Part shown: piece by piece, positions 46,756 to 60,272 of the stretch
Layout: each line of letters begins with the position of its first letter
Position numbering within the stretch: the stretch's first letter is position 1
From: Paulownia fortunei
Taxonomy: Eukaryota; Streptophyta; Magnoliopsida; Lamiales; Paulowniaceae
Assembly (NCBI GenBank): GCA_019321725.1
Contig: CM033110.1
Span: forward strand, 10,099,278 to 10,163,277
DNA: 64,000 nucleotides
Reading direction: 5' to 3'
Made by a program: the position numbers and the translations under genes
The notes under the pieces: generated by a model
Seen by the model: the letters and a program-made list of their open reading frames with translations, nothing else
Told to the model about the DNA's origin: nothing
The model's database searches: none

Positions 46756-46768
46756 TTCTCCCCTCCTT
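46756..46768 (-). other. Tekay-like polypurine tract
   Basis: On the minus strand aaggaggggagaa directly precedes the 3' LTR start. Upstream lies the 'ttcggggacgaaatttt' motif characteristic of this lineage. Confidence 0.8.
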
Positions 46769-49480
46769 ATTAAAATTTCGTCCCCGAAATTTTACTTACC
46801 AAAAAAACAAAAAACCTTCTAGATATTTAATTATCATTTTTATGCTTCATTTTTCAAATAGCTTCTTCTGTTGATTGGCTTCTACTCAGTACTTTAACTA
46901 ATGAGATATTCTCATTTTGAAGTTACTTTACATCCCTTATTAGAATCTCTATAGGTCTTTATTCATATCTCTGACCTCAATTTAGTTCTATTGGTCCCTT
47001 TTCAATAGATGATATAGATTCATGATATACTTCCTTAAAATGAACACATGAAACATTGTGAACTCAAGATATCGATACAAAGAGGTTGAGTTTACATGCA
47101 ATATCCCCAATTCTCTCAATAATTCAAAATAAACTAATGTACCTGGGATTAAGTTTGTATGTAACATCCTAATTTTTTTTTCTGCCCAAGTTGCATAGTC
47201 CCTTTCATTGGAGACACCTTCAAAAATTTGATCCCCTATTATAAATTACAAAAATATTCCTCTTTAATCTACATAACTCTATGGTCACCTCTAACTAGTT
47301 TTCATACATTGGCAATTTGTTCTACCACTTCTATCATTTTCCAAACCATATTTAGGCTAAAATAACACCAAATTCATTTCAATAAAAGGATGACCTATAT
47401 TTTCTATCATACAATGCCTCATAGAGAACTATCCTAAGTAGCCTTATCATTGTTGTGATAAGAAATTCCTCCTAAGAAATAATTTTCTCAATTGGCATCA
47501 ATAATCTAATGCACAATCTCTAAGCAATCTTGCAAAGCCTAATTTGTTTGTCCTGGTTGCCCATTGATGCATGAATGATCATAATACTAAAATATAATTT
47601 TGTTCCCAATACCTGATGTAAAATCTTTTAGGAAGTGGACAAAGATCTTAAATCTACATCAGAACTAATAGACACTAATAAACCATAAAATTTAACTGTT
47701 TTCTATACATTTGTCTTTCCATAGATTTCCATATATTCACTTACTATTAATATCCATCCTTTTTTCAAGTTTAACTCCTTTTTAAGTATATAGATATTTC
47801 AAGTACTTCGGTTTTATAATGTCACATGTAGTATTACATAAATAATCTAATTAACTTGAAGAGTGTTGAGTAACTTTTCTATGTTGCATCAAACATATAC
47901 CAAAACACAATGAGATACACCACTATACACAATAAATAACTTTATCTAAAGTTTAAGTTACCACCGAAGCTCAAATCAATCCTCTTTAAGCAATTAGAGA
48001 TTTTTTCCCACTTAGCAAACCATTCAAATTTCATATACCTGCATGTATGATGAAATAAAGCAATAACAACTACGGAGGAATAATAATATCACTAACTCAT
48101 AAAATTTTTCTTATTTCTATCACATTTATTGGTCTTCCCTATTTCAGTACAACCTCAAAATTTAGAATAGTTACAAAGACATCTTATTAAGAAAATTACC
48201 AGTCCCTAAAATGAATATTTTATTACATAACCAAAAGATCGCATTTGCTAAATTGAACAAATAATTTTCTACTCCTTAGAGTTTCCAAGATTATAGTGAA
48301 AGATTAATCATATTTCTCCTCGTTGTATACTAAAATATCATCCATGAATATCACCCTAAACATACCCATATAGAATCATCAAACATATTATTCGTCATGT
48401 ATATCAAAATAATTAAGGCATTAGTCAACCCAATGACACAACAAGAAATTCATAATTAATTCAAACTTAAAATTAATCTTCAAGATCACAATAGCTCCTC
48501 TTAATTTATAAAATAAACCTTAATAAGAAAATTTGTACTTATTACAAGTTATTACTCAATTCAGTTGCAATAAAAAATACATAAACTCAAGATTCATCTT
48601 TCTTTTAGGTGAATATGAAGTGGAGCTTTTTTAGGAGAAGCACTAGACCTTAATGCCTTGCCCAATATTATAACCATATCACTCATGGTTTAGTGAATTC
48701 CAATAGGTGTATATGATAAACTAAAAGAGAGATTGGATTTGTTCTTACAACTATATCTAGGATAAAATCAATTGGTTAGTTAATAGTATGCCCAAAAACT
48801 TCTTTTCAACATGTATCAAGAGATCTAAGATCACACAAATGAATTTTTAGTAAACTTTGGTCATTTTTAAAAATTCTAACACAACCCAAAGATTGATAAT
48901 AACTCTTTCTTACAACTCTCTTTCACAGTAACTATAGAAAATTATAATTTGACAATCTTCCTTATTTTCTGCAAATAGTAAATATTTTTCTACTATGACC
49001 TCCATAAAATTTCTATATTTTCATCACCTAGAATTTAAAAGTCTTAATAATCCTGAAATAATCCACCATGCTTAATTCTCAATAAATTAATCAACACAAA
49101 AGGTTAAATCATAATCCTAGCCAATATAACAAAATTAACCTAGAACTCTTAAAATCTAATTAGTTGATCTTGAACCTCTAAAAGGAATTAAAACATTGTA
49201 ATTGACCTCATATGTATGTCAAGTACCCTATCTAGTCTTATTACATACGTAATGGATAATAGAGAATATATAGCTCTAAAGATAGAATACCAACCATAAA
49301 TTTTGTACCTGTTACTACTGATAAGTTTGCCTCAATATTATTTTATACAAAATCTTAAAACACATGACCAATATTATTCACGAAATACAAAATGAATTAT
49401 ACAACAAATAAAACTTACTGGCATGGTTGTGCTTCACCAGTTTCAGAGATCATATACATGGACAGTCTACACAACCAAAA
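46769..49480 (-). pseudogene. Tekay-like gag-pol remnant with chromodomain
   Basis: Read leftward on the minus strand: reverse transcriptase near 48470-48310, with EFLVVSLG-like and the box FMDDILVYNEE (FMDD at 48348-48337); integrase core near 47590-47370, with a GQPGQTN-like and YEALYDRKYRSS segment; the integrase GPY/F-type segment KLNPRYISLF near 47150; and a chromodomain remnant ISLVKVLSRSQSTEEAI at about 46925-46856. Stops and frameshifts are dense, and no open frame exceeds about 60 codons. Gag and protease were not recognised. The chromodomain at the C-terminus places it among chromoviruses, most like Tekay. Confidence 0.8.
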
Positions 49481-49483
49481 ATT

Positions 49484-49497
49484 GGGCTCTGATACCA
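49484..49497 (-). other. Tekay-like primer-binding site
   Basis: The minus strand reads TGGTATCAGAGCCC, complementary to initiator-Met tRNA, three bases inside the 5' LTR. Confidence 0.88.
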
Positions 49498-49500
49498 CTC

Positions 49501-52500
49501 TGTAACACCCCCACCACTACATATAGATATTGGTATAATAATAATTTTGACAAGGTAGCACATGTGTGTGCATGTGTGTGTGTATATATATTTACTTTTG
49601 TCAAATGTAGCACTTTGAGAAATAATAAAGTATTTTCTCACATATAACCCTGTATATAGAAAAATCACTGTTTATGTATAGTCAACACTTTACATAAAAA
49701 TAATGAATGTAAAAATTAGAATATGCCTACAACACCACCCAATAGGTCGTCATCCATATACACTGATCCTCCGAACCTGTAGGAACCTAAATAGCTTACC
49801 AAGTAAGTCTATGGTATCAAGTATTACCAAACTTACCTACAATGCATAAACTATATGAGCTAACGCTTAGCAAGTGAAGATTTGCATGTCAAAGAATAAT
49901 CCACAATATCAAGTCATGCAACTCAAAATGCTATGCTGACAATGCAATTCCATGCATCAAAACATTTCTCTCAAAATCATTTTTTTCTTGGACCCCTGAC
50001 CAATACTACTATCCGATGCACCGAAAAAGAGCTCTGCACATCACCATAATCCAATGGCCAACAATTATAAAAGCATGCAAATCCATGCACACTTGAACGT
50101 ATGTAAATCCATGCACGCGAACCTGCAAATTCATGCATGCTTCGTTGCACTAGTAGTGGTCAGTAAAATATTTTCCTTTCTCATAATCATGCCATGCAAT
50201 GCAAGATTTATCACAATGCTTGTATATGATGCATGCACTTGCTAATGCCCATGTATATATGCTCAATGGACATGAATAACAGTAATGCGTGCCCTCTACT
50301 ATGCACATGATCTATGGTATTACATATAAATCACACATTTGCTATGTCTATGCATTGTAGTTATAAATGAATCTTTACTTACCTTTGATCGGTTGTGTGT
50401 TACTTATAGGTTTCTTAAGTATTACTCCCCAATCGTAGATGTAAAATAATCTATAAAAATACAAGATATCAATCACCATCCTCAATTAACAAGTTCATCA
50501 CACCTAATGTAGTATAAAAATTCTTGAATCTCAATTTAACTAAACAACCTTACCACTTAGAAACTATAACCGAATACAACCTTTTACGTACCTTTGTTCC
50601 ACATCTTAAATGTATACTAACCTCACTTAATTAATGTATTATAACTTTTACAATATTTTTCTAAATGTTAGGGATCAAATGCACCACATCTATGCTGGAA
50701 CATTTAATTAACCAAATGGGGCAGATTCACCACTTCACATTTTCTTATTACCACATTAATTTGCATGATGATTTTGACACCCTTTGTAATGCCCAATTCT
50801 CAATTCTCTCCTATATAGCCAATAATAAGCATCTTGCATGAATATGCATCTAATCAATGTGTGTTATCAAATTATGGCATACAAATAGCATGATTGCACG
50901 AACATGAATAATTGTTATTATATGCTTCACTTATGCTTTAACATGCATTAGTACATGAAATATGAGATCAAACTTTCATTTCTTGATTTAACATATTCCT
51001 TAAGTGCCCTTTTTGCAGTGAAAAGCTCTATATCTCGGTTAAGGAAGATTGATGTGTTGAATGGTTATGAAATAAATTATTTGTATTGCTCCATACTAGT
51101 TATATACTAAAGTGATTAATTACCTAAATATTTACTTGAAATATGTTATATTTGGCTAAGAACTAAAAGTATGCCAAATGGTGCAATTTGATTGATTGGT
51201 TGACTAGGTTACATAAAACCATTCTAAACAGCATTGCACTTGATTATAACACCAAAGCATCAATTTTTGTCATCTCTTTAGCCCATGAACATGGATTTTG
51301 GCATGAAAAGACACCAAGCATGATGCAACCAATCATCACCCTCTACTTATCTCCCTTTGAAAGGCTAAAGAAATTATTTTCATCCATATTTCTTATGGAA
51401 GCACCTCAAAAATGACCAGTCCTTATTCTCCTAAGTTTCTCCAAAATTTCTACTCTCTCATACTCACACAAATTGAATTCAATCCATAGGAATTCATAGA
51501 ACACAAGCTAGAACAAGTTTCCATCCTTTTAAGCTTGAAACCGTTGATTTATAATCTTAATTCCAACTTAATCAAGGTATATTATTTTTCTATGTTTCTT
51601 ATGATGAATTTGTATTATCTTAGATGGTTACATATTTTAGTATGCTTTTGTATGATTGAAAACTTAAGTAAGTTACACTTGAAGCCAAAACCAAGCTAGT
51701 TAAGCTAATTTTTAGCAAAATTGATAGTCTTGTGAAATTATTTAATTTACTTGTTTTTATTGATTTTGTAATGCTTATATTGTGTTTGGAAGTTTCTTTG
51801 AATGATTGAAAACAATAGCAATTTGTTTGCTTAATTGAAGGGTACAATCAATTTAAGTTAGAACCAAATTTACGTCATGTTAATTTGGATTATGTGCATG
51901 TTTTAGGAGTTGCCCTAATGATTAAATTTGAATTATTAGTTATTTAATGGCAGCCCTAATGTTTAATGTCTTGAATTAGTAGTAAAATATGGAGTATGCA
52001 TTGTTTTTAAGGTTATGTAATTGATATGAAGTTGTTTACAAACGATTAAAAAATGTGTATGAACTTTAACTAGAATAGACTGAATGATTTATAAAAAAAG
52101 GATATTAAATGGTACAAGATTTGATTATGTTAGGCCTTTAACACATCCTATCTTCCAAAGAGATTGGTCTTTTCACTTGCTACAAAGTGGACTTGATGTA
52201 AGTTGAAGCTTTCATTTGCTGTATCACAAGAATCATATAATGTTGTTCATATTTTAATGTAATTGTTATTATTTGTCAAATGATGCAATGTTTGATGCAT
52301 TTATGGTTCATGAAGCATGACACTATTAAGAATATAATGATGTTTTTGAAAAGAAAGTATGGTACTTGGTTGATGGTCGGGTAGACAAGGGATGTGGGAG
52401 GGACCGATAGACCCAACAAATGGTGGTAAATACTTGAGGTTGAAAAAATGGTATAGGAAAGCCACAATGAACGAGATAGAATACGGCTAATCCCTGAGGT

Positions 52501-54550
52501 TGAAAGACCAAGTATGGAAACCCCGTATTAGTTCTCTTATTGACCAATCATTATGAATAGGTTCCGAAAATCATAGTCTATCGCTATTAGTTAGGTACCA
52601 CACTTCAAGGGCCCTAAAGAATGATTTATGAAAAAAAGTTATTAAATTGAATACTGCATTTAATCATTATGTGATTTACATTTACGCTATTTGTTATTGC
52701 ATCAGTTTCACCTTACTAAGCCTTTAGCTCACTAGATTCATGTGATGCAGGTGGTAATGTATAGGTTTAGAGGTTAACTGAGTCTTTAGAGCGATCGGAT
52801 AGAGATTTGTTCATATGCTATGCTTCGAGCTGTTTTGTATCATATTTTGAAAACTCTATTTTGTTTTTAAATAAGTCGCTCTGTTATAGTTTTGTAAACA
52901 ATTGTACTCAGTTTTGATATATGTATATGGTGTGTTTAAAATGATTCAAACTCTTTCTCTTATAGGTAAAAATGGGAACTTTATTAAAAGCCATAACTCT
53001 AGTAATGATGAAAAATTTACATTTCTTGACTTAACTGTATCAGCTTCTTTAGGCTCTGCAGTTAGGTTAAGGGGTGTGACACCCAATTTTTATCACACTT
53101 AGCTAACATAAAAAAAAAATGTAACCATGTCATAGAATGGATAAAACTCACGGATATAGCTTCCCAATTTCAGATCCCTTCACAGTATACTGAAACAGAT
53201 TTTTCCTATGGTGACAGTTTTGCGCACTTTATGACATTAATGGTTTTGGCACCCTCACGTATATTCAATCTCTCCCATCTTTTTACCACACTTATATAAC
53301 GTATACACAGAGATAACCAGGTTATATTATTTCCAAAAACTAATGGATTTAGCTCCCCTAATTCAATCTTCTTCACAGCACACCAAAATAGATTTTGCTA
53401 CTTTGGTAGTTTGAGTGTTTCTCCAGTATCATTCTCTATTTCAATTTCTAATCTTAACTCATATATGGACATGTAAATGGTAATAATTATAGGTTTTATG
53501 CAACATACCATACACTTTTGAATCCTTAAACATAAAAAAATAGTAAGGTGATAGTTTCTGCCACAAGTATTTCTTATTAAGTGTTTGTCATCAAAAACCC
53601 TTTCTTTGTGTACAAAAGTCTAACTAAAAACTTCCTAACACTTTTATAAGAGATATTTAAAGCTTAGTAAACAATAAAACCATCCAGAATAATCTAAAAA
53701 CCAAAGGTAAAACTGTAGATAAGTGTTACCTATGCAGATTTTGAAGTTAAACTTGATGGTAATCACTTCTCCTTTGCTTTTCTTGCTTTTATTTCAACTT
53801 GGAATCAATTTGGAGCACTTAGATACCTTAAGGTGTGTGTTTGGTAGATGAAAATGGCTGAAATGAGGGTCTGGTCATGGCTTAAGTGTGAAGGGTTTGA
53901 GGTGTTAGCTTGAGCTTAATAAGAAGGCATGAGGTGGCAAAGCTTGAGGTGGCTTGTAATGGTATAATCTAATTTTCTCCCTTATCTTGCAGTCCTAATC
54001 TTGTGTGTCTCACATATTCTTATTTGGTTGCAACCAATCTTAGTCACCATTCATTCCCACAGGTAATTCTTATGTCCGTTCATTCGATCTCCAAACCGAT
54101 TGACATCCGATTCTTAAATAATTGTCTAGTTTGCATTTCTAAAATCATATGCACATATGGGTCTTGTATTATGACACTTAAATCATATTATATCATGTTC
54201 AATATCCCAAGTATGTTAATCCATGGATGTATACTTTTAAAACACCTCTATCTAATTAGATCGAATCATATAAACTTACCAGTAGCACCTTTAACACTTC
54301 CAAAATTATAACATATAACCTATGAATATCCAATATATCAACCAATCTATTCTTTTTCTTATTTAAATATAGAATTTCTTAATTAGGTTATAAGATCTCA
54401 ACTACTAACATTATGTGATAGCATTAGAGGTCTAACAATTAAGAATGCTACATAAGATGCCATGTAAATATTAATGCAAATTAGTATATAAGTAGCATGT
54501 AATTCATGAATCACATTGGCCAAGTGAGTAGTGTGAGGATTGGGTATTAC
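49501..54550 (-). repeat. Tekay-like 5' LTR, interrupted at 50785-53081
   Basis: The LTR is 49501-50784 plus 53082-54550 (about 2.75 kb). Blocks on both sides of the interruption match 44030-46755 in order. About 20 bp of LTR sequence expected at the interruption (compare 45310-45333) is missing. Confidence 0.9.
50785..53081 (+). repeat. Solo LTR of another Ty3/gypsy family
   Basis: It starts TGTAATGCCCAATTC and ends GGGGTGTGACA, terminal forms common in plant Ty3/gypsy LTRs. It lies inside the Tekay-like 5' LTR, whose sequence resumes at once after it. It has no internal region, primer-binding site or coding content; small open frames (51188-51415, 51620-51847, 52276-52547) are accidental. 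Flanking bases are CCCTT and CCCAA, so no exact duplication survives, in line with a small target deletion. Orientation is assigned from the terminal forms. Confidence 0.72.
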
Positions 54551-56280
54551 AAGTATCCATCTCGAATTGCATGGAGTCTCACCAACTTCCTTAGTTGATG
54601 TTAGACATCACCTCTCCACAAGTCCTTAAATCACTATCCAAATAGAGATTCTCCTCATTGTTTTTTAACAAAAAGCCATACCTCTCAGGTGGCTTTGAAA
54701 TCCTTACGGATCTCTTGGAAGGTTATGTGTTCGAAAGCCCAATCTTAGTTGGTTGGCTCGATACTTTGTTTGTTGGGAGCTTATGTGGTTCTTGAATTTC
54801 TTTAAGTTCCATGACTTCGCCATTTCTATCCAAAAGAAATTCCTCTTCTAAGAAGGTAATATTTCTCAAAATAAACACCATTTGTTCTGAGGAGTCGTAG
54901 AAATAGCATCTAATGGATTTCTTTAGACACCCAATGAACTTACATAAACTGAATCTCAAATCTAATTTATCTCCGACTTGTTGCTTCACGTAAGTAGCAC
55001 ACCCCCATACTTTAAGGTATTTGTAAGAGGGTGGCTTCCCACACCATATCTCATATGGTATTTTGGGCAACAACTTTAATAGCACTCTATTTAATAGATA
55101 TGTTATTGTTTTTTAGAGCATAGCCCAGAATGAAAGAGAAAGTCTAGTGAAACTTATCATCGATTGAATTATGTCTAACCAAGTTTGATTCTTACACTCT
55201 GCAACTTCGTTGAGTTGAAGAGTCGCATGAGGGGTCTACTAAGAGAAAATCCCATTCTCTTTTAGATTCAAGAAACTCTAAACTCAAGTATTCACCTCCT
55301 CGATATGTTCAAAGTGCCTTAATACTTACCGCAATCTATTTATCCACCTCTCATATGAATTTTTTGAAATTTTCAAAGGCTTTAGATTTGTACCTAAAAA
55401 GGTAAACATAACCATACCTAAAAAAATCATCCGTAAAGGTTATGAACTAGTGATAGTTCACACAAGCAGTAATAATTAGTGGCGCACATACATTCGAATG
55501 GATCAAATTTAATAGATTTTTAGCTCTCTCCACTTGTCCAATAAATGGTGATTTGGTTATTTTTCCTTTGAGACATGACTCACATGTTGACATTCATTTT
55601 CTCTTTCGAAAGATCAAGAAATTGGGCCAACTATGAATTCTCTTCTCGGAGATGTGACCTAATCTAGCATGCCATAAGAGTTGGGAACTATGATTATCTA
55701 ATTTCCTTTTATTTTGTTGAACGTGGAAAAAAAAGTTATAGGGAGTAATAGAATATAAATCATTCATCAATATGCTAGGGGTAATCAAAACTGAATCTCT
55801 AAAAATAGAACAGTTTCCATATTTTGTTGAAAAAGTAAAATCTTCTCCATCCAAAATAGGAATGAAGATAATGTTCTTAACTATCTCTATAACATAAAGA
55901 CAATTATTCAAAACTAAAACTACTATATTTCCTAAAGCTAAGTTGACACTTCCTATGGCTAATGCAGCAACCTTTACTTCATTCCCTAGCCACAAGACCG
56001 TCTCTCCTTTACTAAGCTTCCTGCTTTTTGCCATCACCTACAGATCATTTTAAAGATGCGACCCACAACCGATATCTAATACCCAATAAGCATCATTAAC
56101 TGATACATTAACTTCAACAAAATAAATATTTGAACTCTTCAGCCTGTACTCCTTGCACTTCCTTTTATAATGCCCAAGTTTGTCATAGTAGTAGAACTTG
56201 TCATCAGTCTTATTGGAACTTTTGTCAACGCCATCAGTTGCCTTCATGCCTTTAGACTTTAAGGAATGTTTTACTTTCCC
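54551..56280 (-). pseudogene. Copia-A element 2: zinc knuckle, protease, integrase and start of reverse transcriptase, broken
   Basis: On the minus strand: a zinc-knuckle remnant (56247-56140, FYYYDKLGHYKRKCKEY, first cysteine lost), the protease motif WVLDIGCGSHL at about 56085-56050 (DTG replaced by DIG), an open segment 56037-55594 with LSKGETVLWLGNEVKVAALA and the pre-integrase motif LLWHARLGHISEKRIHS, integrase core in broken frames (55593-55090), and its C-terminus 55085-54723 with YEIWCGKPPSYKYLKVWGCA. The sequence stops at the AGTAT duplication and resumes at 44024. This copy is better preserved than element 1. Confidence 0.92.
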
Positions 56281-56284
56281 CTCT

Positions 56285-56942
56285 TTCTCTTAAGCTATGT
56301 AGCCTTTGAGATGGATGAGGATCTAACAAGCATGACCTGCATGTCCTTTTTCATATTGGACTCAGCCGTCTTCAACATGTGAACCAGCTCAGCAAAGTTA
56401 GTTTTCATCTTATGCATGTTGAAGTTGATAACAAAGGTGTCAAACGATGAAGGTAAAGACTGTAGGATGAGATCCAAATAAAGATTGTTGTCCATAACAA
56501 TTTTAAGTATCTTGAGCCTTTCTATCAGGCCTATCATCTTTAATCCATGATCATAGGTTGAAGAGCCCTCCATCATATGGGTCCTGAAAAGCTCTTTCGA
56601 GATCTAATATCTCACCTATCTAGTATGATCACCATATAATTCCTTCAAATGAAGGTGTATATAGGCAACATGTGTCATATCCTCATGTTACCTCTACAAC
56701 TTATTTCATATTAATGTTATCATATAGTATCGAGCTTGCAGATCATCATCAACTAGCTTGTGATAATCCACAAGCTCCTCCTCAGTGGCGTCCACCGGCT
56801 CAGACGATGGCGTAATCAAATCAAGTATGTAATTCCTCTTTTTAAAATGTAAAACAATCTGAAGGTTCCTCAACCAATCGACATAGTTGGGATCAGTTAA
56901 TTTATTGGTATCTGAAATTGATGCAAGTAGATTTTTAGCCAA
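56285..56942 (-). pseudogene. Copia-A element 2 gag
   Basis: The start at 56942 opens MAKNLLASISDTNKLTDPNY, then VDWLRNLQIVLHFKKRNYIL, DATEEELVDYHKLVDDDLQA. After a frame break 56576-56295 gives MMEGSSTYDHGLKMIGLIER, LQSLPSSFDTFVINFNMHKM and LVHMLKTAESNMKK, the standard order of the copia gag domain. It is the only gag of the family in the window with both halves. The start is preferred because the leader follows immediately upstream. Confidence 0.92.
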
Positions 56943-58419
56943 TTTTATAGACGATCTACAAAAGTTTAAATGATGCAGAAAATTAGCTTACTTTCAAAAA
57001 CATATTCATTTATAACAAGGTCTTAGTAATAAATATCTTCCACTATTTTATTTAAATTCTATCACTCCTAATGGCAATTCGAGAATTATATTTCCTAGTA
57101 GGCTTGAGGCCCAATTAATATGTCGAATGCCCCCAATTTTATAAGCATATAAAATATATTGAAAGGTAGTTAACCTTTAACGATTGTATCTACATACAAC
57201 CCTCAAGATATTTTACCTCACTTATTTTCATGTACCCTAATTTTATCAGCCCATATGGTTCTAAGTGTCATGCAAGAGCCGTCAAACCTCCATGTAGATG
57301 GAGGATCAAAACGTTCCATGACTCTTGGCCAACGTACAGATGAGTCCATCCCATAGGCATTGCAATGCGTAGTAAAGATCATAAGTTTCCATTACAAAGT
57401 TATTCCATGACTTACAGTCATTGATAAAGTAAGGTAGCATTGTCATGTCATCTACGTTTGATGGTAGGCATGGATTATTGGGTCCAATCTAATTTTATCC
57501 ATATTTGCTTGAAATCAGAATTTCAAAAATTTCTTTACTTGATTTTTATTCAAGTGGGGTTATTTATTTTAACCAAAACCTCATCAATCTTAATCTTAGT
57601 TTATTTAATGTGTTTGCATTCAATTGATGGCAAGCATATCATATGAAAACATTAAATAAACCCTACGCATGCATCCAATACATATATATCTTGGATGATC
57701 ATGGGCCAATCCTATGCAATCCATTTGAGCCAAAAATGGATCTAGGCAAGTCTATGGGTAATAAAATGGAAATATAAACTAATTTCTATTCAATGAATAT
57801 ATCCCATACATTCATAGGCCTTCTCTTGATTCTCCATCTTGGTTGTTCTTCTTGGCCGCCAAAAATAGCGGAAAAACATCACCTTATGCCACTCTTATTT
57901 CAAAAATATAAAGTACATATAAGGAAAGAATAAGAAACTCTAATGTCCCATTTTAAAACCCAAAAATATAATAATCCAATCACATTGGTCAAATAGCTCC
58001 ATTACCACCCCATACATGCCCACAATAGCATCTCATGAATTTATAAAAGCATGTAAATTTAGCATCTTTTATATTGTAATTTCACGACTTGGATAAAATC
58101 TCGATTTTTCACAAAAAATTGAATTTTGGAATCCAACATGATGGCCGTCTAATGTCCCCTTCATGCTGCACACTGAGCACGCAACGCGAAGTGACACAAC
58201 GCAGCTGCTACTGCGTGTGGCTAATATGCACGCGCGTGTGCTGCTATTATATGATCGTGCCATGTGTTTTATTCCAACAACTAAATCAAATTCAATTACA
58301 CATGTTATGTTTAACAATTAAATAAATTGCAAAATAATTTTATCCCAATCAAAAAAATAAAAAAAATCAATAAGAAATTAACAAACATAAATCGAATCCG
58401 ATTAGAATTTCACAAATCA
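56943..58419 (-). other. Copia-A element 2 untranslated leader
   Basis: It lies between primer-binding site and gag and aligns with 18791-20695. The gag-proximal half carries the 'atattcatttataacaaggt' block; the half near the primer-binding site has a GC-rich patch (58150-58265) with repeated gcacgcg/cgcgtgt strings. The minisatellite of element 1 is absent. Open frames at 58069-58325 reflect this patch and have no recognisable content. Confidence 0.7.
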
Positions 58420-58433
58420 TGGCTCTGATGCCA
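58420..58433 (-). other. Copia-A element 2 primer-binding site
   Basis: The minus strand reads TGGCATCAGAGCCA, one change from TGGTATCAGAGCCA, one base from the LTR boundary at 58435. Confidence 0.88.
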
Positions 58434-58434
58434 C

Positions 58435-60272
58435 TATTGGGTTCATGTGATCCCAGGGTATGCGCAATAGGAAAATAATTTTTTTAAATAAATATGCCAT
58501 AACATTTACAATAGTTCTTCAGATCCGATGTGATTTTAACAATCTTATAATTTCCAATGGTTGTATAAAATAAATTAAAGTTTCAATTTATATCTTTAAG
58601 CACTTCAATTGTTGTAGGATTTGAAGCAATTAATTGCTAGTCACTTTCTAAACTTCGATTTATAGGGATTCAAATGTCTCCTCTCAAATATGGCTAACAC
58701 GTAGAGTATGAACACAAAGTTTGAACTCCGCCAAAAATTCGAATTCTTTTACTAACCTAGGTTTTGGAGTAAATTTAGTGAATATTAATTCTTATTATCA
58801 ACTTGTGATAAAAAAATTAAAAATTAGAAAAAATGATGGAATTTTTTGTTGAAAAAAAGATGGAAGATAGAAACAATTTTCTCTCTCTTTTTGCTCTTAG
58901 TGGTTGAAAATGTGGAGTAATTTTTTTTTCTAATTTTCAACCCTTTTGTGTATGAATAAGATGTTAAAATATTCCAAGAGTCCCACTCTTGGTATTTTTG
59001 GCCTTCTCTTTTATTGGTTGGGAATTCTTTTTAGTTGATTCTAAATCACCCAAAAAAATTTAACTTTATCTCTTTTATCTTCCAAAGATATTTAAAGACT
59101 TTCAAGAGTATCAAATTTTTAAGTTTCCATCCTTTTCCAACAAACTATGTGGGCCTCTCCTAATGGGCTTCTTTGATTTGGACTTCGACTTAAAATAAAT
59201 TCCACAATTAATCAAATTAATTATCTAAGTCTAAATTAATTTAATTAATTTCATCTAGCCCGCCTAATCAAATTAGGTCCAATTAAATAATCTAATTATT
59301 TAATTGAGTAAATTAATTTATTACTCAATTAGATAATTAGATTAATTTATGGTCTACAAAAATAATTTGATCCAATCAGATAAATATTTCACTCCAATTG
59401 GGCTTCCTAAATCATTGAATTAATTTAAGCCCCCAATTAATTAATCTACATTAATTAATTAGATTCAACTCCTTGGATCAATTCTTAAGTTAGAAATATT
59501 TCATCTCCAATTGTGTGTGACTCTTTAGATTCACAACTAAGCTAGTAGTGGGTTTGCAACTTATGAATAACAAATATTATGATTAATTAATCCACTTGAA
59601 ATTAACTTCTTAATTTCAAGAACCTCACGAGTTATGGGAAACACCTTAGCAAGTGTATCATGACTACCAGTCTTAGGTGAATTAGTGAGTGAATTACAAG
59701 TACCATACACATAAAGTCTTTCCGTCATCTAATCTCCCAATTGAGTCTAAGGCATAGATTATTAGTCAAACCCCTAATTGCTCAGTAACTATAATTCCAT
59801 TTCAAGTTTTAATGACTCATGACGAATCGTTAGAAAACCACGTCTAACATTCATCCCACCATAGCCAAGGACTTTTGAGTAATGAACTATCATAACATAG
59901 GAAATTCACTTATTCTTCCAGATAAGTGATGGATCCTTTATAAACTACTCATTAACCTCTATACATAACAATGCAACATCAAACGTACCCCCTTTGTGAT
60001 TGTGAGGCAATTTGAAGATACATCAGAATGGAACACAACATGCACAAAGCTACTATAGTGCCTCAAGTCCAAAAATTAATCTTATACTATCATAACATGA
60101 AATTTTTTATTTCAACAAAAAACGTTTCCAATTAAGAATTTTTAGTAGGTCCGTTCAGTGTACTTGTTCTCTAACAAGCACCTACATACATGCACTAGCA
60201 TCATTATCCCAATGTCTATAGAGAGAGACATCATCCTCATGCAAGCGGGCATCATATGGGCAACTCTATTAG
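58435..60272 (-). repeat. Copia-A element 2, 5' LTR, cut by the gap
   Basis: It begins TATTGGGTTCA (from TGTTGGGTTCA) and aligns with the other Copia-A LTRs up to the N run. Only about 200-300 bp of the LTR should be missing in the gap, judging from 23220-23525. AATTAATT-type tracts lie at 59215-59470. Confidence 0.88.

Larger units (their letters stand above)
44030..54550 (-). mobile_element. Tekay-like chromovirus (Ty3/gypsy), inserted in Copia-A element 2
   Basis: Two LTRs (44030-46755 and 49501-54550, the second interrupted) flank a short internal region of 2.7 kb. On the minus strand the element has its primer-binding site at 49497-49484, reverse transcriptase and integrase remnants, a C-terminal chromodomain remnant and a polypurine tract. 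A 5-bp target duplication is exact. An autonomous element of this type has an internal region of about twice this length or more, so large deletions have occurred. Confidence 0.92.
41825..60272 (-). mobile_element. Copia-A element 2 (Ty1/copia), split by a Tekay-like element
   Basis: On the minus strand: 5' LTR (from the gap at 60272 to 58435), primer-binding site (58433-58420), leader, gag (56942), protease, integrase, start of reverse transcriptase (to 54556), the Tekay-like insertion, the rest of reverse transcriptase and RNase H (44024-42524), and part of the 3' LTR (42512-41825). The reading of pol joins across the insertion when one AGTAT is removed. The 3' LTR is cut by Athila-B at 41824 and the 5' LTR by the assembly gap. 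Confidence 0.88.

Noticed and set aside
51188..51415. 75-codon open frame
   Set aside because: It is inside a solo LTR, which normally codes for nothing, and has no domain.
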